Shown here piece after piece: positions 1 through 7,712 of a stretch of 64,000 nt of DNA. Position 1 is the stretch's first letter; the number at the start of each line of letters is the position of its first letter. The notes beneath the pieces were generated by a model. The model saw only the letters and a list, made by a program, of their open reading frames with translations. It had not been told where the DNA came from and ran no database searches. The stretch comes from Robertmurraya kyonggiensis. Lineage in GTDB: Bacteria > Bacillota > Bacilli > Bacillales > Cytobacillaceae. The stretch is taken from the NCBI RefSeq assembly GCF_005116465.1, contig NZ_SWBM01000001.1, positions 682,001-746,000 of the forward strand. Direction: 5' to 3'. Both the position numbers and the translations under genes were made by a program.

Positions 1-43
1 TGGTTCGGACGGATTTTATATAGCAGTATTAAAGAAAAATTGA
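1..43 (+). CDS. rsmB: RsmB 16S rRNA (cytosine) methyltransferase, C-terminal end only
   Basis: The window opens inside a gene. Reading from base 2 gives the tail [13 protein letters not shown] and a TGA stop at 41-43. That tail matches the GxDGFY(M/I)A ending of RsmB/Sun-family rRNA cytosine-C5 methyltransferases, and rsmB sits directly upstream of rlmN in Bacillus. Only 13 codons are visible, so the call rests on this short motif plus synteny. Confidence 0.7.
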   Translation, partial: GSDGFYIAVLKKN

Positions 44-93
44 TATTTGTCTGGAAAAATAGTTGCCAGACAGCAAAGAAAGCAGGTGTAGGA

Positions 94-1179
94 ATGGAAC
101 AGACAACAAGAGAAAAGAAGCAAGTGACAAATCAAAAGCCATCCATTTATTCCTTACAATTACATGAGTTGAAAGAATGGTTAGTGGAGCACAATGAAAA
201 AGCGTTTCGTGGAGAACAGATTTTTGATTGGCTTTACTTAAAACGCATTACAAGCTTTGAAGATATGAGCAATCTTTCTAAAGGACTCCGTGAGAAATTG
301 GCAGAGCATTTTACTATTACAACGTTGAATACTTTAATTCAACAAACATCATCAGATGGAACAATCAAATTTTTATTCGAACTCCATGATGGTTTTTCGA
401 TTGAAACGGTATTAATGCGCCATGAATATGGAAACTCCGTTTGTGTAACAACGCAAGTAGGCTGCAGAATCGGCTGTACGTTTTGTGCATCAACTCTAGG
501 TGGATTAAAAAGAAATCTAGAGGCAGGAGAAATCGTCTCTCAAGTCGTAAAAGTACAACAGGCACTTGATGAAACAGATGAAAGAGTGAGCTCTGTTGTT
601 ATCATGGGAATTGGTGAACCATTTGATAATTTCGATTCCATGATGTCTTTCTTAAAAATTATCAATCATGATAAAGGGTTAAACATTGGTGCCCGTCATA
701 TTACGGTTTCAACAAGTGGAATTATTCCAAAGATTTATAAGTTTGCTGATGAAAATTTACAAATTAATTTTGCGATTTCTCTCCATGCACCGAATACAGA
801 GATTAGAAGCAAATTAATGCCGATCAACAAAGCGTATAAACTTCCTGACTTAATGGAGGCAGTGAGGTATTATATTGATAAAACAGGTCGAAGAGTTAGT
901 TTTGAATATGGACTATTTGGTGGGGTAAATGATCAAGTAGAACATGCGGAAGAATTGGCTAAGCTGATCAAAGGGATCAAATGTCATGTCAATTTAATTC
1001 CGGTTAACTACGTTCCTGAACGAGATTATGTAAGAACACCAAGAGAGCAAATCTTCTTATTTGAAAAAACATTAAAGCAGCATGGGGTCAACGTAACGAT
1101 TAGAAGAGAGCAAGGCCATGATATTGATGCTGCATGTGGACAACTACGTGCGAAGGAGCGAAAAGAGGAGACGAGGTGA
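94..1179 (+). CDS. rlmN: RlmN dual-specificity 23S rRNA/tRNA adenine-C2 methyltransferase
   Basis: Radical SAM methyltransferase that methylates C2 of A2503 in 23S rRNA and of A37 in some tRNAs. The CxxxCxxC iron-sulfur motif is visible as CRIGCTFC, and the C-terminal half has the family's conserved segments ([23 protein letters not shown]). I start it at ATG 94, preceded by AGGTG with suitable spacing, rather than at a TTG 54 bases upstream; this gives 361 residues, near the usual Bacillus length, and an N-terminus like that of B. subtilis (KPSIYSLQL). It lies just after rsmB and its stop is embedded in the ribosome binding site of prpC, so these genes are probably co-transcribed. Confidence 0.95.
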   Translation: MEQTTREKKQVTNQKPSIYSLQLHELKEWLVEHNEKAFRGEQIFDWLYLKRITSFEDMSNLSKGLREKLAEHFTITTLNTLIQQTSSDGTIKFLFELHDGFSIETVLMRHEYGNSVCVTTQVGCRIGCTFCASTLGGLKRNLEAGEIVSQVVKVQQALDETDERVSSVVIMGIGEPFDNFDSMMSFLKIINHDKGLNIGARHITVSTSGIIPKIYKFADENLQINFAISLHAPNTEIRSKLMPINKAYKLPDLMEAVRYYIDKTGRRVSFEYGLFGGVNDQVEHAEELAKLIKGIKCHVNLIPVNYVPERDYVRTPREQIFLFEKTLKQHGVNVTIRREQGHDIDAACGQLRAKERKEETR

Positions 1180-1187
1180 CTGGTGAA

Positions 1188-1937
1188 GTGAGTGCCATTT
1201 TTATGACAGACAAAGGGAGAGTACGCCAGAATAACGAAGATAATGGCGGGATTTTCGTAAATAAGGATGGGCAAAGACTAGCCATTGTGGCTGATGGAAT
1301 GGGGGGCCACCGAGCTGGTGATGTAGCTAGTGAAATGACAGTGGCTACCCTACAGTCCATGTGGGAGCAAACAGTACGAATTGAAACTGCAGATGAGGCT
1401 GAAAACTGGTTACGAACACATATTAAGAGTGTCAATTCGATTTTGTTTGAGCATGCAAGAACAAATGAAGAATGCGATGGGATGGGAACTACGATTGAAG
1501 CTGTAATTGCTACAGGTCTTTTTACTACCGTTGCACATGTGGGGGATAGTCGTAGTTATATTGCCAATCCAGATGGATTCCAACAGCTGACTGAAGATCA
1601 TACGCTTGTAAATGAATTGGTACGGACTGGTCAAATTTCTGCGGAAGACGCGGAACATCATCCGAGAAAGAATGTTATTTTACGCGCGCTAGGAACTGAG
1701 CAGGATGTAAAAATTGATGTGAAAACGATAATGTTTGAAGAGGGAGATTACCTACTGCTTTGTTCTGATGGTCTCTCTGGTAAGGTAACGAAAGAAGAGA
1801 TAAGAGGGGTCCTTGATAGTGAGGATTCCTTAGAGAATAAAGCTTCAAAACTTATCACGATGGCAAATGAGAATGGCGGCGAAGATAACATCACCCTTGT
1901 AATTTTAGAATTTGAAGATGATAGAGAAAGAGGGTGA
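1188..1937 (+). CDS. prpC: PrpC PP2C-type protein phosphatase
   Basis: PPM-family Ser/Thr phosphatase that reverses phosphorylation by PrkC. Metal-binding motifs are visible: NNEDN near the N-terminus, VADGMGGHRAGD, a GDSR motif, CSDGLSGKV, and the C-terminal GGEDNIT. I choose GTG 1188 as start: GAGGTGA at 1173-1179 lies 8 bases upstream, and the resulting protein (249 residues) begins like B. subtilis PrpC. An ATG at 1134 would add 18 residues overlapping rlmN with no good ribosome binding site. Six bases separate the stop from prkC, so phosphatase and kinase are translated from one message. Confidence 0.95.
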   Translation: MSAIFMTDKGRVRQNNEDNGGIFVNKDGQRLAIVADGMGGHRAGDVASEMTVATLQSMWEQTVRIETADEAENWLRTHIKSVNSILFEHARTNEECDGMGTTIEAVIATGLFTTVAHVGDSRSYIANPDGFQQLTEDHTLVNELVRTGQISAEDAEHHPRKNVILRALGTEQDVKIDVKTIMFEEGDYLLLCSDGLSGKVTKEEIRGVLDSEDSLENKASKLITMANENGGEDNITLVILEFEDDRERG

Positions 1938-1943
1938 AAATAG

Positions 1944-3923
1944 ATGTTAATTGGAAAAAGAATAAGCGGTCGTTATAAAATCCTCGATATGATTGGCGGA
2001 GGTGGGATGGCTAATGTTTATTTAGCCCACGATATGATCCTAGATCGTGATGTGGCTGTCAAAGTGCTTCGTCTCGATTTTTCTAACGATGAAGAATTTA
2101 TTCGCCGTTTTCATAGAGAAGCCCAATCTGCTACAAGCTTGGCACATCCAAATATCGTGAATATTTACGATGTTGGAGAAGAGGATTCGATTTATTACAT
2201 TGTCATGGAATATGTCGAAGGTCAAACCTTGAAACAATACATACAACAGCATTCTCCCGTTCGGGTGGATGTAGCGTTAGATATTTTACAACAGTTAACT
2301 TCAGCTATCTCACATGCCCATCAAAATCATATCGTCCATCGTGACATTAAGCCGCATAATATTTTAATTGATCATGATGGTAATGTGAAAATTACTGACT
2401 TTGGCATTGCGATGGCGCTAAGTGCAACAAGCATTACCCAAACGAATTCTGTTTTAGGTTCTGTCCATTACTTATCTCCAGAGCAAGCACGCGGGGGAAT
2501 GGCGACTAAAAAATCCGACATCTATTCACTCGGGATCGTCATGTTCGAGCTTCTTACGGGGAGATTGCCTTTTTCAGGGGAATCAGCTGTCTCAATTGCT
2601 TTAAAGCATCTCCAATCGGAAACACCGTCAATAAGACGATGGAATCCAACGATTCCTCAAAGTGTGGAAAATATTGTTTTGAAAGCGACTGCCAAAGATC
2701 CTTTTCATCGATATGATAGTGCCGAGGATATGGAGCGTGATCTACGTTCAGCGCTTGATCCTGAAAGAATAAATGAAGCAAAATTTGCTATTCCGGAAGA
2801 TGATGAAGCAACAAAAGCGATTCCGATTATTACTGATGAACGTCCTTATCGAAATATAGATGATACGAAGATTCGCGAGAAGGATCAAGATAGCAAAAAG
2901 ACCGTGCAGGACGATCAAACAGAGGGTAACGATAAGAAAAAGAAACCAAAAAAGAAGAAAAAATGGCCAGCGATATTAGTTTCTGTTTTCTTCTTGCTTA
3001 TTATACTATTTGTTTCGGCTGTTATATTTCTTCCTGACATTCTGGCCCCAGATGAGATTGAAGTGCCGGATGTGGCTGGGATGGAGCTAGAGGACGCGAT
3101 ACAAGACTTGCAAAATGCTGGTTTTGTTTTTGGAGAAGCAGTAGAAATAACGGATGAAGATGTAGAGGCAGGATTAGTTGTCAAAACAGACCCGAAAGCT
3201 GGCAAGGTTTTAACAGAAGGAACAACCGTAAATGTATACATCAGCACTGGTAAAGAAAAAATGGAAATGCTTGATTACACTGGCCGTGCATACGATGATG
3301 TGGTACAGCTTTTAAAAGATCAGTTTAAAGATATCAAAAAAAATGAAATAAATGATGATACAGTTGCCGCCGGGAATATTATTGAACAGTCAATATTACC
3401 AGGTGAGGAAATCATTTCAGAAGAAACTGTTCTTGAGTTTACGGTCAGCAAGGGACCAGAACTGATTAAATTAAAGGATTTAACGGGATATAATGCAAAA
3501 GGAATAGATGAATATGCGTCGTCCGTCGGATTATTTGTTGATAGTTCGAAGGAAGAATATAGTGACACAGTCGAAAAAGGCTTAGTCATGTCTCAAGAGC
3601 CAAAAGCGGGTACGGAACTTAAAAAAGGTGATAAAGTAACAGTTATTTTATCAAAGGGTAAAAAAGAAATTCCACCAAAGGATGTTGTTGAAGAAGTTAC
3701 GATCCCATATGAACCTGCTATCCCAGGCGAACCACAATCCGTGCAAATCTTTGTAGAAGATATGATTCATAGTAGTACTGAGCCTTATGATGCCTTTGAA
3801 ATCACAAGCCCGACTACGAAAAAAATCACATTAAAGATTGCTCCAGATCGGAAAGCTGGTTATAAGGTGATCGTCGATGATCGTGTCATTATTGATAAAT
3901 CAGTTCCTTATCCAGGGGAATAA
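1944..3923 (+). CDS. prkC: PrkC PASTA-domain Ser/Thr membrane kinase
   Basis: Eukaryote-like kinase that senses cell-wall fragments; in spore formers it responds to muropeptides and supports germination and stationary-phase survival. Kinase domain about 1-270: glycine-rich GGGGMANVY, Lys40 in AVKV, catalytic HRDIKPHN, DFGIA, and a Thr/Ser-rich activation loop ending LGSVHYLSPEQARGG. A very Lys-rich juxtamembrane stretch (about 328-340) precedes one transmembrane helix (about 341-363). Three PASTA repeats follow (about 370-575), then an extra C-terminal domain to 659. Residues after the helix are extracellular by family topology. Partner phosphatase prpC is immediately upstream. Confidence 0.97.
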   Translation: MLIGKRISGRYKILDMIGGGGMANVYLAHDMILDRDVAVKVLRLDFSNDEEFIRRFHREAQSATSLAHPNIVNIYDVGEEDSIYYIVMEYVEGQTLKQYIQQHSPVRVDVALDILQQLTSAISHAHQNHIVHRDIKPHNILIDHDGNVKITDFGIAMALSATSITQTNSVLGSVHYLSPEQARGGMATKKSDIYSLGIVMFELLTGRLPFSGESAVSIALKHLQSETPSIRRWNPTIPQSVENIVLKATAKDPFHRYDSAEDMERDLRSALDPERINEAKFAIPEDDEATKAIPIITDERPYRNIDDTKIREKDQDSKKTVQDDQTEGNDKKKKPKKKKKWPAILVSVFFLLIILFVSAVIFLPDILAPDEIEVPDVAGMELEDAIQDLQNAGFVFGEAVEITDEDVEAGLVVKTDPKAGKVLTEGTTVNVYISTGKEKMEMLDYTGRAYDDVVQLLKDQFKDIKKNEINDDTVAAGNIIEQSILPGEEIISEETVLEFTVSKGPELIKLKDLTGYNAKGIDEYASSVGLFVDSSKEEYSDTVEKGLVMSQEPKAGTELKKGDKVTVILSKGKKEIPPKDVVEEVTIPYEPAIPGEPQSVQIFVEDMIHSSTEPYDAFEITSPTTKKITLKIAPDRKAGYKVIVDDRVIIDKSVPYPGE

Positions 3924-3932
3924 TGAATAGGT

Positions 3933-3969
3933 GAGAGGATGTCCACTGTAATTGCAATGGGCTCCTCTC
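3933..3969 (+). other. Stable hairpin between prkC and rsgA, no T-tract
   Basis: GAGAGGA (3933-3939) pairs exactly with TCCTCTC (3963-3969); inside it GTCC can pair with GGGC, giving about 11 base pairs around a 14-base loop. No run of T follows, so this is not a standard intrinsic terminator. It may be an RNA stability or processing element separating prkC from rsgA. Confidence 0.45.
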
Positions 3970-4014
3970 AAGCTGTGAAAGAGTGGAATAGTATTTTTCC
4001 AAAGGAGTGTATGT

Positions 4015-4899
4015 ATGCCTGAGGGCAAAATTATTAAAGCATTAGCCGGATTTTATTATGTGTTGACGAATGAAAATGAAGTGATCCAATGCAGGGGTCG
4101 CGGCGTATTTCGAAAAAATAAGGTGAGTCCTCTTGTTGGAGATGAGGTTGTTTTCCAAGCAGATAATGATCGAGAAGGCTACATTTTAGAAATTAAAGAA
4201 CGAAAAAATGAATTAGTTCGACCGCCGATTGCCAATGTTGATCAAGCGATCCTTATTTTTTCAGCGGTTGAGCCTGATTTTAGTACGACATTATTAGATC
4301 GCTTCCTTGTACTCATTGAATTTAATCGCATTCGTCCCATTATTTGTGTTTCTAAAATCGATTTAACTTCAGATGAAGAGCGGAATAGAATTGAAACGTA
4401 TGCGGCGGAGTACGAGAAGGCTGGATACAAAGTCATTCTAACTTCTTCCGTAACAGAGGATGGAATTAAACAGTTACTTCCTCTACTAGATGGAGAAATC
4501 TCCGTTTTTGCTGGCCAGTCAGGTGTTGGGAAGTCGTCGTTACTTAATGTGTTAAAGCCGGATTTAGAGCTTGAGACAAATGATATTTCTACCCATTTGG
4601 GGCGTGGAAAGCATACGACTCGTCACGTGGAATTAATTGAAATTGGAGCAGGATTAGTCGCTGATACTCCAGGATTTAGTTCGTTGGAATTTACGGAGCT
4701 TGAGGCTGAGGATTTAAATTACTGCTTCCCAGATATTGAAGCAACGAGTGAAAATTGTAAATTTAGAGGCTGTTTGCATATGCAAGAACCGAAGTGTGCA
4801 GTGAAGCAGGCCGTGGAAGATGGGGAAATTCCACTGTATCGCTACGAGCACTACAAGGTATTCCTCCAAGAAATTAAAGACAGAAAGCCGAGGTATTAG
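4015..4899 (+). CDS. rsgA: RsgA small-subunit ribosome biogenesis GTPase
   Basis: Circularly permuted GTPase (YloQ/CpgA) that checks late 30S maturation. N-terminal OB fold about 1-70; the permuted order is visible as G4 (SKIDL) before G1 (GQSGVGKSS, about 167-175) and then G3 (DTPGF). The C-terminal zinc motif is seen as CKFRGCLH followed by a further Cys (MQEPKC). Length 294 is typical. Start ATG has AAAGGAG 8 bases upstream. PrkC phosphorylates the B. subtilis homologue, which fits its position downstream of prkC; that link is known from the family, not shown here. Only 2 bases separate it from rpe. Confidence 0.96.
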   Translation: MPEGKIIKALAGFYYVLTNENEVIQCRGRGVFRKNKVSPLVGDEVVFQADNDREGYILEIKERKNELVRPPIANVDQAILIFSAVEPDFSTTLLDRFLVLIEFNRIRPIICVSKIDLTSDEERNRIETYAAEYEKAGYKVILTSSVTEDGIKQLLPLLDGEISVFAGQSGVGKSSLLNVLKPDLELETNDISTHLGRGKHTTRHVELIEIGAGLVADTPGFSSLEFTELEAEDLNYCFPDIEATSENCKFRGCLHMQEPKCAVKQAVEDGEIPLYRYEHYKVFLQEIKDRKPRY

Positions 4900-4901
4900 A
4901 A

Positions 4902-5555
4902 ATGGTAAAAATCGCGCCTTCTATTTTATCAGCGGATTTTTCAAAATTGGGAGAGGAAATTAAGGATGTTGAAAGAGGAGGAGCGGAACTCATTCATGTA
5001 GATGTTATGGATGGTCATTTCGTCCCGAATATCACGATTGGTCCGCTTATTGTGGATGCTATTAGACCAGTGACAAAACTTCCTCTAGATGTGCACCTTA
5101 TGATCGAGAACCCAGATCAATATATTGAAGCTTTTGCAAAAGCTGGAGCAGATTATATTACGGTGCATGTAGAGGTATGTCGTCACCTACATCGCACCAT
5201 ACAAAATATTAAATCTCATGGAATTAAGGCTGGTGTTGTATTAAATCCGGCTACACCAGTTAGCTCGATTGAACATATTATTGAAGAAATTGATATGGTT
5301 CTTTTAATGACAGTTAATCCTGGTTTTGGTGGACAAAAATTCATTTCATCTGTTGTTCCAAAAATAAGACAGGTGAAGGAATTGGCAGAAGCTAAAGGAC
5401 TTAACATTGATATTGAAATTGATGGCGGTGTCAACACAGAAACGGCAAAACTGTGTACTGATGCAGGTGCAACAATACTTGTGGCTGGTTCTGCGGTCTA
5501 TGACAAAGCAGACCGTAAATTAGCGATTGAAGAGCTAAAAAGAAGTACCATGTAA
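4902..5555 (+). CDS. rpe: Ribulose-phosphate 3-epimerase
   Basis: Interconverts ribulose-5-phosphate and xylulose-5-phosphate in the pentose phosphate pathway. TIM-barrel motifs are visible: IAPSILSADF at the start, HVDVMDGHFVPN, LDVHLMI, MTVNPGFGGQKF and the phosphate-binding DGGVN and VAGSAVY. Length 217 is normal. It follows rsgA by 2 bases and is likely translated from the same transcript; a terminator follows it. Confidence 0.96.
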   Translation: MVKIAPSILSADFSKLGEEIKDVERGGAELIHVDVMDGHFVPNITIGPLIVDAIRPVTKLPLDVHLMIENPDQYIEAFAKAGADYITVHVEVCRHLHRTIQNIKSHGIKAGVVLNPATPVSSIEHIIEEIDMVLLMTVNPGFGGQKFISSVVPKIRQVKELAEAKGLNIDIEIDGGVNTETAKLCTDAGATILVAGSAVYDKADRKLAIEELKRSTM

Positions 5556-5569
5556 AGAATATAATCAGT

Positions 5570-5602
5570 AAGTCAGCTATTTAGGTAGCTGGCTTCTTTT
5601 TT
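5570..5602 (+). terminator. Intrinsic terminator after rpe
   Basis: AAGTCAGCTA (5570-5579) pairs with TAGCTGGCTT (5586-5595, one G-T wobble), followed by six T. It ends the prpC-rpe transcript. It stops only a few bases before the ribosome binding site of thiN, so readthrough must feed thiN or thiN has a promoter inside rpe. Confidence 0.8.
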
Positions 5603-5618
5603 AGAAAGGGTGAGGAGT

Positions 5619-6266
5619 GTGATCATCAACATTTTGGCAGGGGGTCCAGAGGCGCAGCTACCAGAGCTTAATAGCTTTCAAGAAAATGAAGTGGTATGGG
5701 TTGGAGTCGATAGGGGCGTATTTACCCTTCTTTCCCATGGAATTGAGCCGCAAATGGCGTTTGGAGACTTTGACTCGGTCAATGAAGAAGAGCTGCAATT
5801 CATACATACAAAAGTCAAATCGGTTCGAATCTATAAATCAGAAAAAGATGAACCTGATATGGAGCTCGCTCTCACTTGGGCAATCGAACAAAAGCCAGAA
5901 CGGATTCGCCTATTTGGAGCAACAGGAGGACGATTGGATCACTTTTTAGCTAATGTCCAATTGCTGTTGAGACCATTGATCGAAGAGAGTCCGATTCTAA
6001 TCGAAATCATTGATCACCAAAATTTGCTCTATGCAGTCCGTCCAGGAACTCATCAAATAAAAAAAGACGAACAAAAAAAATATATTTCCTTTCTCCCAAT
6101 CCAAGGAGCTGTTGAGAATCTTACGCTTGCTGGTTTCAAATATCCATTAAAAGATCGTCATATTCCTCCGACTTCTACACTATGTATTAGTAATGAACTT
6201 ATTGATGATTGTGGTACTTTTTCTTTTACTGAAGGCATATTATTGGTGATAAGAAGCAAGGATTAA
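5619..6266 (+). CDS. thiN: Thiamine pyrophosphokinase
   Basis: Transfers pyrophosphate from ATP to thiamine to make TPP directly, a salvage route. Motifs visible: MIINILAGGP at the N-terminus, GVDRGV, FGDFDSV, KDEPDMELAL and FGATGGRLDHFLANV, all in the order of the TPK catalytic domain, with a thiamine-binding C-terminal beta domain. I prefer GTG 5619 (216 residues), which aligns with the B. subtilis N-terminus, over GTG 5610, which would sit almost on top of the AAAGGG ribosome binding site. It lies just downstream of a terminator; I see no TPP riboswitch. Confidence 0.93.
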   Translation: MIINILAGGPEAQLPELNSFQENEVVWVGVDRGVFTLLSHGIEPQMAFGDFDSVNEEELQFIHTKVKSVRIYKSEKDEPDMELALTWAIEQKPERIRLFGATGGRLDHFLANVQLLLRPLIEESPILIEIIDHQNLLYAVRPGTHQIKKDEQKKYISFLPIQGAVENLTLAGFKYPLKDRHIPPTSTLCISNELIDDCGTFSFTEGILLVIRSKD

Positions 6267-6287
6267 AAAATCCCAATTAAAGAGTAC

Positions 6288-6316
6288 TCATTTTTATCTA
6301 ATGAATATGATAGTAT
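6288..6316 (+). promoter_or_regulatory. Possible sigma-E promoter for spoVM
   Basis: TCATTTT (6288-6294), 14 bases, then GATAGTAT (6309-6316). This resembles the sigma-E pattern (TCATATT, about 14 bases, CATACAAT) with mismatches, at a sensible distance upstream of spoVM, which is sigma-E controlled in B. subtilis. The assignment rests on pattern and homology only. Confidence 0.4.
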
Positions 6317-6369
6317 GGAAAAAATCGTGAAAAGAAAGCTGTATGCGTAAGATGGTGAGGAGGGACATT

Positions 6370-6450
6370 ATGAAATTTTATACAATTAAGCTTCCAAAAT
6401 TTCTAGGTGGCATTGTCCGGGCCATGCTAGGGACTTTTAAGAAGGGCTAG
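6370..6450 (+). CDS. spoVM: SpoVM, stage V sporulation membrane-curvature peptide
   Basis: A 26-residue amphipathic peptide (MKFYTIKLPKFLGG at the start, ending GTFKKG) nearly identical to B. subtilis SpoVM, differing only in the last few residues. SpoVM binds the convex forespore membrane and anchors the SpoIVA coat basement layer. Pro9, important for shallow insertion in B. subtilis, is present. GAGGAGGGA precedes the ATG. A terminator follows 7 bases after the stop. The gene sits between thiN and rpmB exactly as in B. subtilis, and its presence shows the host is a spore former or descends from one. Confidence 0.97.
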   Translation: MKFYTIKLPKFLGGIVRAMLGTFKKG

Positions 6451-6456
6451 TTTTTT

Positions 6457-6484
6457 GCACCTCATACATTATGAGGTGTTTTTT
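6457..6484 (+). terminator. Intrinsic terminator of spoVM
   Basis: CACCTCAT (6458-6465) pairs perfectly with ATGAGGTG (6471-6478), then six T. Confidence 0.85.
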
Positions 6485-6725
6485 ATTATTATAAAATGGA
6501 CAAAATAATGACAGAATGCTGTTTTCGTAATAATTGTTTATTTTCTTACGAAAAAAACCTGTTGTTAAAATAGTTATTTGGTGCATCGTATCAAGTTTAC
6601 ATGTTTTTTTCTACGAAAAAAACTGGCTCTTTTCTCGATTTTTTCGACCAGTATTCATTGAGAACTAAAATAAATTCTTTGTTTTTTACTCCAAAAGCGA
6701 CAAAGTGTGAGAAAAGAGCATAACA
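6485..6725. other. AT-rich spacer between the convergent spoVM and rpmB terminators
   Basis: No gene, RNA or convincing promoter seen. Two similar short stretches occur (TACGAAAAAAAC and CTACGAAAAAAAC, about 60 bases apart); I attach no function to them. Confidence 0.5.
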
Positions 6726-6752
6726 GAAAAAGAGCATCCAATAAGGATGCTC
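6726..6752 (-). terminator. Intrinsic terminator of rpmB
   Basis: GAGCATCC (6732-6739) and GGATGCTC (6745-6752) form a perfect 8-bp stem; on the minus strand it is followed by a T-run (AAAAA at 6727-6731 on the plus strand). Confidence 0.85.
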
Positions 6753-6764
6753 TCATTCTCATTA

Positions 6765-6953
6765 TTACACTCGTTCGACTTTACCTGATCTTAGTGCTCT
6801 TGCAGAAACCCAAACACGCTTAGGTTTTCCATCAACAAGAATACGTACTTTTTGAAGGTTAGCACCCCATGTACGCTTGTTAGCGTTCATAGCGTGAGAA
6901 CGTGCATTACCTGAAGTAGTTTTTTTACCAGTGATTACACATTTACGTGGCAT
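6765..6953 (-). CDS. rpmB: Ribosomal protein bL28
   Basis: 62-residue large-subunit protein starting [16 protein letters not shown], typical of Bacillus L28. The zinc-binding cysteine pairs of some L28 proteins are not present: only one Cys is seen (CVIT), so this is a zinc-independent (C-minus) form. It is the only minus-strand gene in the window, divergent from the Asp23-family gene and convergent with spoVM, as in B. subtilis. A strong ribosome binding site (AAGGGGGG on the minus strand) precedes the ATG. Confidence 0.97.
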   Translation of the reverse strand: MPRKCVITGKKTTSGNARSHAMNANKRTWGANLQKVRILVDGKPKRVWVSARALRSGKVERV

Positions 6954-7334
6954 ATTTATTTCCCCCCTTACTATGAAAGGTGTATCATTTTAACTTTAAT
7001 TTTCGCGCAATTTAACATTGCCATTCATAATTTTAATGCGAAAAACTAAGATACATTTTTCGACTATTAAAAGATACTTTAATAATTTATCATACAAACT
7101 TTTGGAATGCAATAGTTCAGGTGCGAGTTTCAAGAAAATTTCCTTGACAGATACTTGTCGCAATTGCTTGCAAATTGACGTGGTACTTTCAAATTTGTTT
7201 TCATTATAGTAAAATGACTTTAGTTGAATTTCTATCACAAGGTATTAAGATGAATTAATGCTTTTATCTTATTTATTTTTTCAAATACGGATAGATTCTT
7301 CAGCACGGAATTATTTCCAAAGGGGGAACGATCG
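6954..7334. other. Divergent intergenic region rpmB / Asp23-family gene
   Basis: 381 bases that must hold the rpmB promoter (minus) and the promoter of the Asp23-fakA pair (plus). TTGACA occurs on the plus strand at 7144-7149 but no good -10 lies 16-18 bases on. AGTAAAATG at 7209-7217 could be a plus-strand -10 region. I could not assign either promoter with confidence, and I see no gene. Confidence 0.5.
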
Positions 7335-7697
7335 ATGTCCATTGAATTAAAAACGAACTACGGGCAAATTGATATCTCAAACGATGTAATTGCAACAATT
7401 GCTGGTGGAGCAGCAGTTGATTGCTATGGTATAGTAGGAATGGCGTCAAAGCAACAATTAAAAGACGGATTAACCGAAATATTACGTAGAGAAAATTTCA
7501 CACGTGGTGTCATCGTTCGCCAAGAAAATGACGAAGTACATATTGATATGTATATTATCGTTAGTTACGGAACGAAAATTTCCGAGGTAGCTCATAACGT
7601 CCAATCAAAAGTAAAGTATACATTGGATAAGACAGTAGGCCTTAGTGTCGACTCGGTAAATATCTTTGTTCAAGGCGTTCGTGTTACGAACCCGTAG
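7335..7697 (+). CDS. yloU: Asp23/Gls24-family envelope stress protein (YloU-like)
   Basis: 120-residue cytosolic protein of the Asp23 family: N-terminal INDVIATIAG-type segment (SNDVIATIAGGAAVDCYG), central VHIDMYIIVSYG and the closing VDSVNIFVQGVRV. Members associate with the membrane in staphylococci; the precise role in Bacillus is not known. It lies 15 bases before fakA and the two are nearly always adjacent in Firmicutes, suggesting a link to fatty acid or envelope homeostasis. The ATG is preceded by AAAGGGGG. Confidence 0.92.
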   Translation: MSIELKTNYGQIDISNDVIATIAGGAAVDCYGIVGMASKQQLKDGLTEILRRENFTRGVIVRQENDEVHIDMYIIVSYGTKISEVAHNVQSKVKYTLDKTVGLSVDSVNIFVQGVRVTNP

Positions 7698-7712
7698 TGA
7701 GGAGGAAGTTTT

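Noticed and set aside
5556-5618. TPP riboswitch upstream of thiN
   Set aside because: Only 63 bases are available and they hold a simple terminator; no thi-box sequence is seen.
5686-5949. 87-codon plus-strand frame inside thiN
   Set aside because: Alternate frame of thiN; no homology and no independent ribosome binding site.
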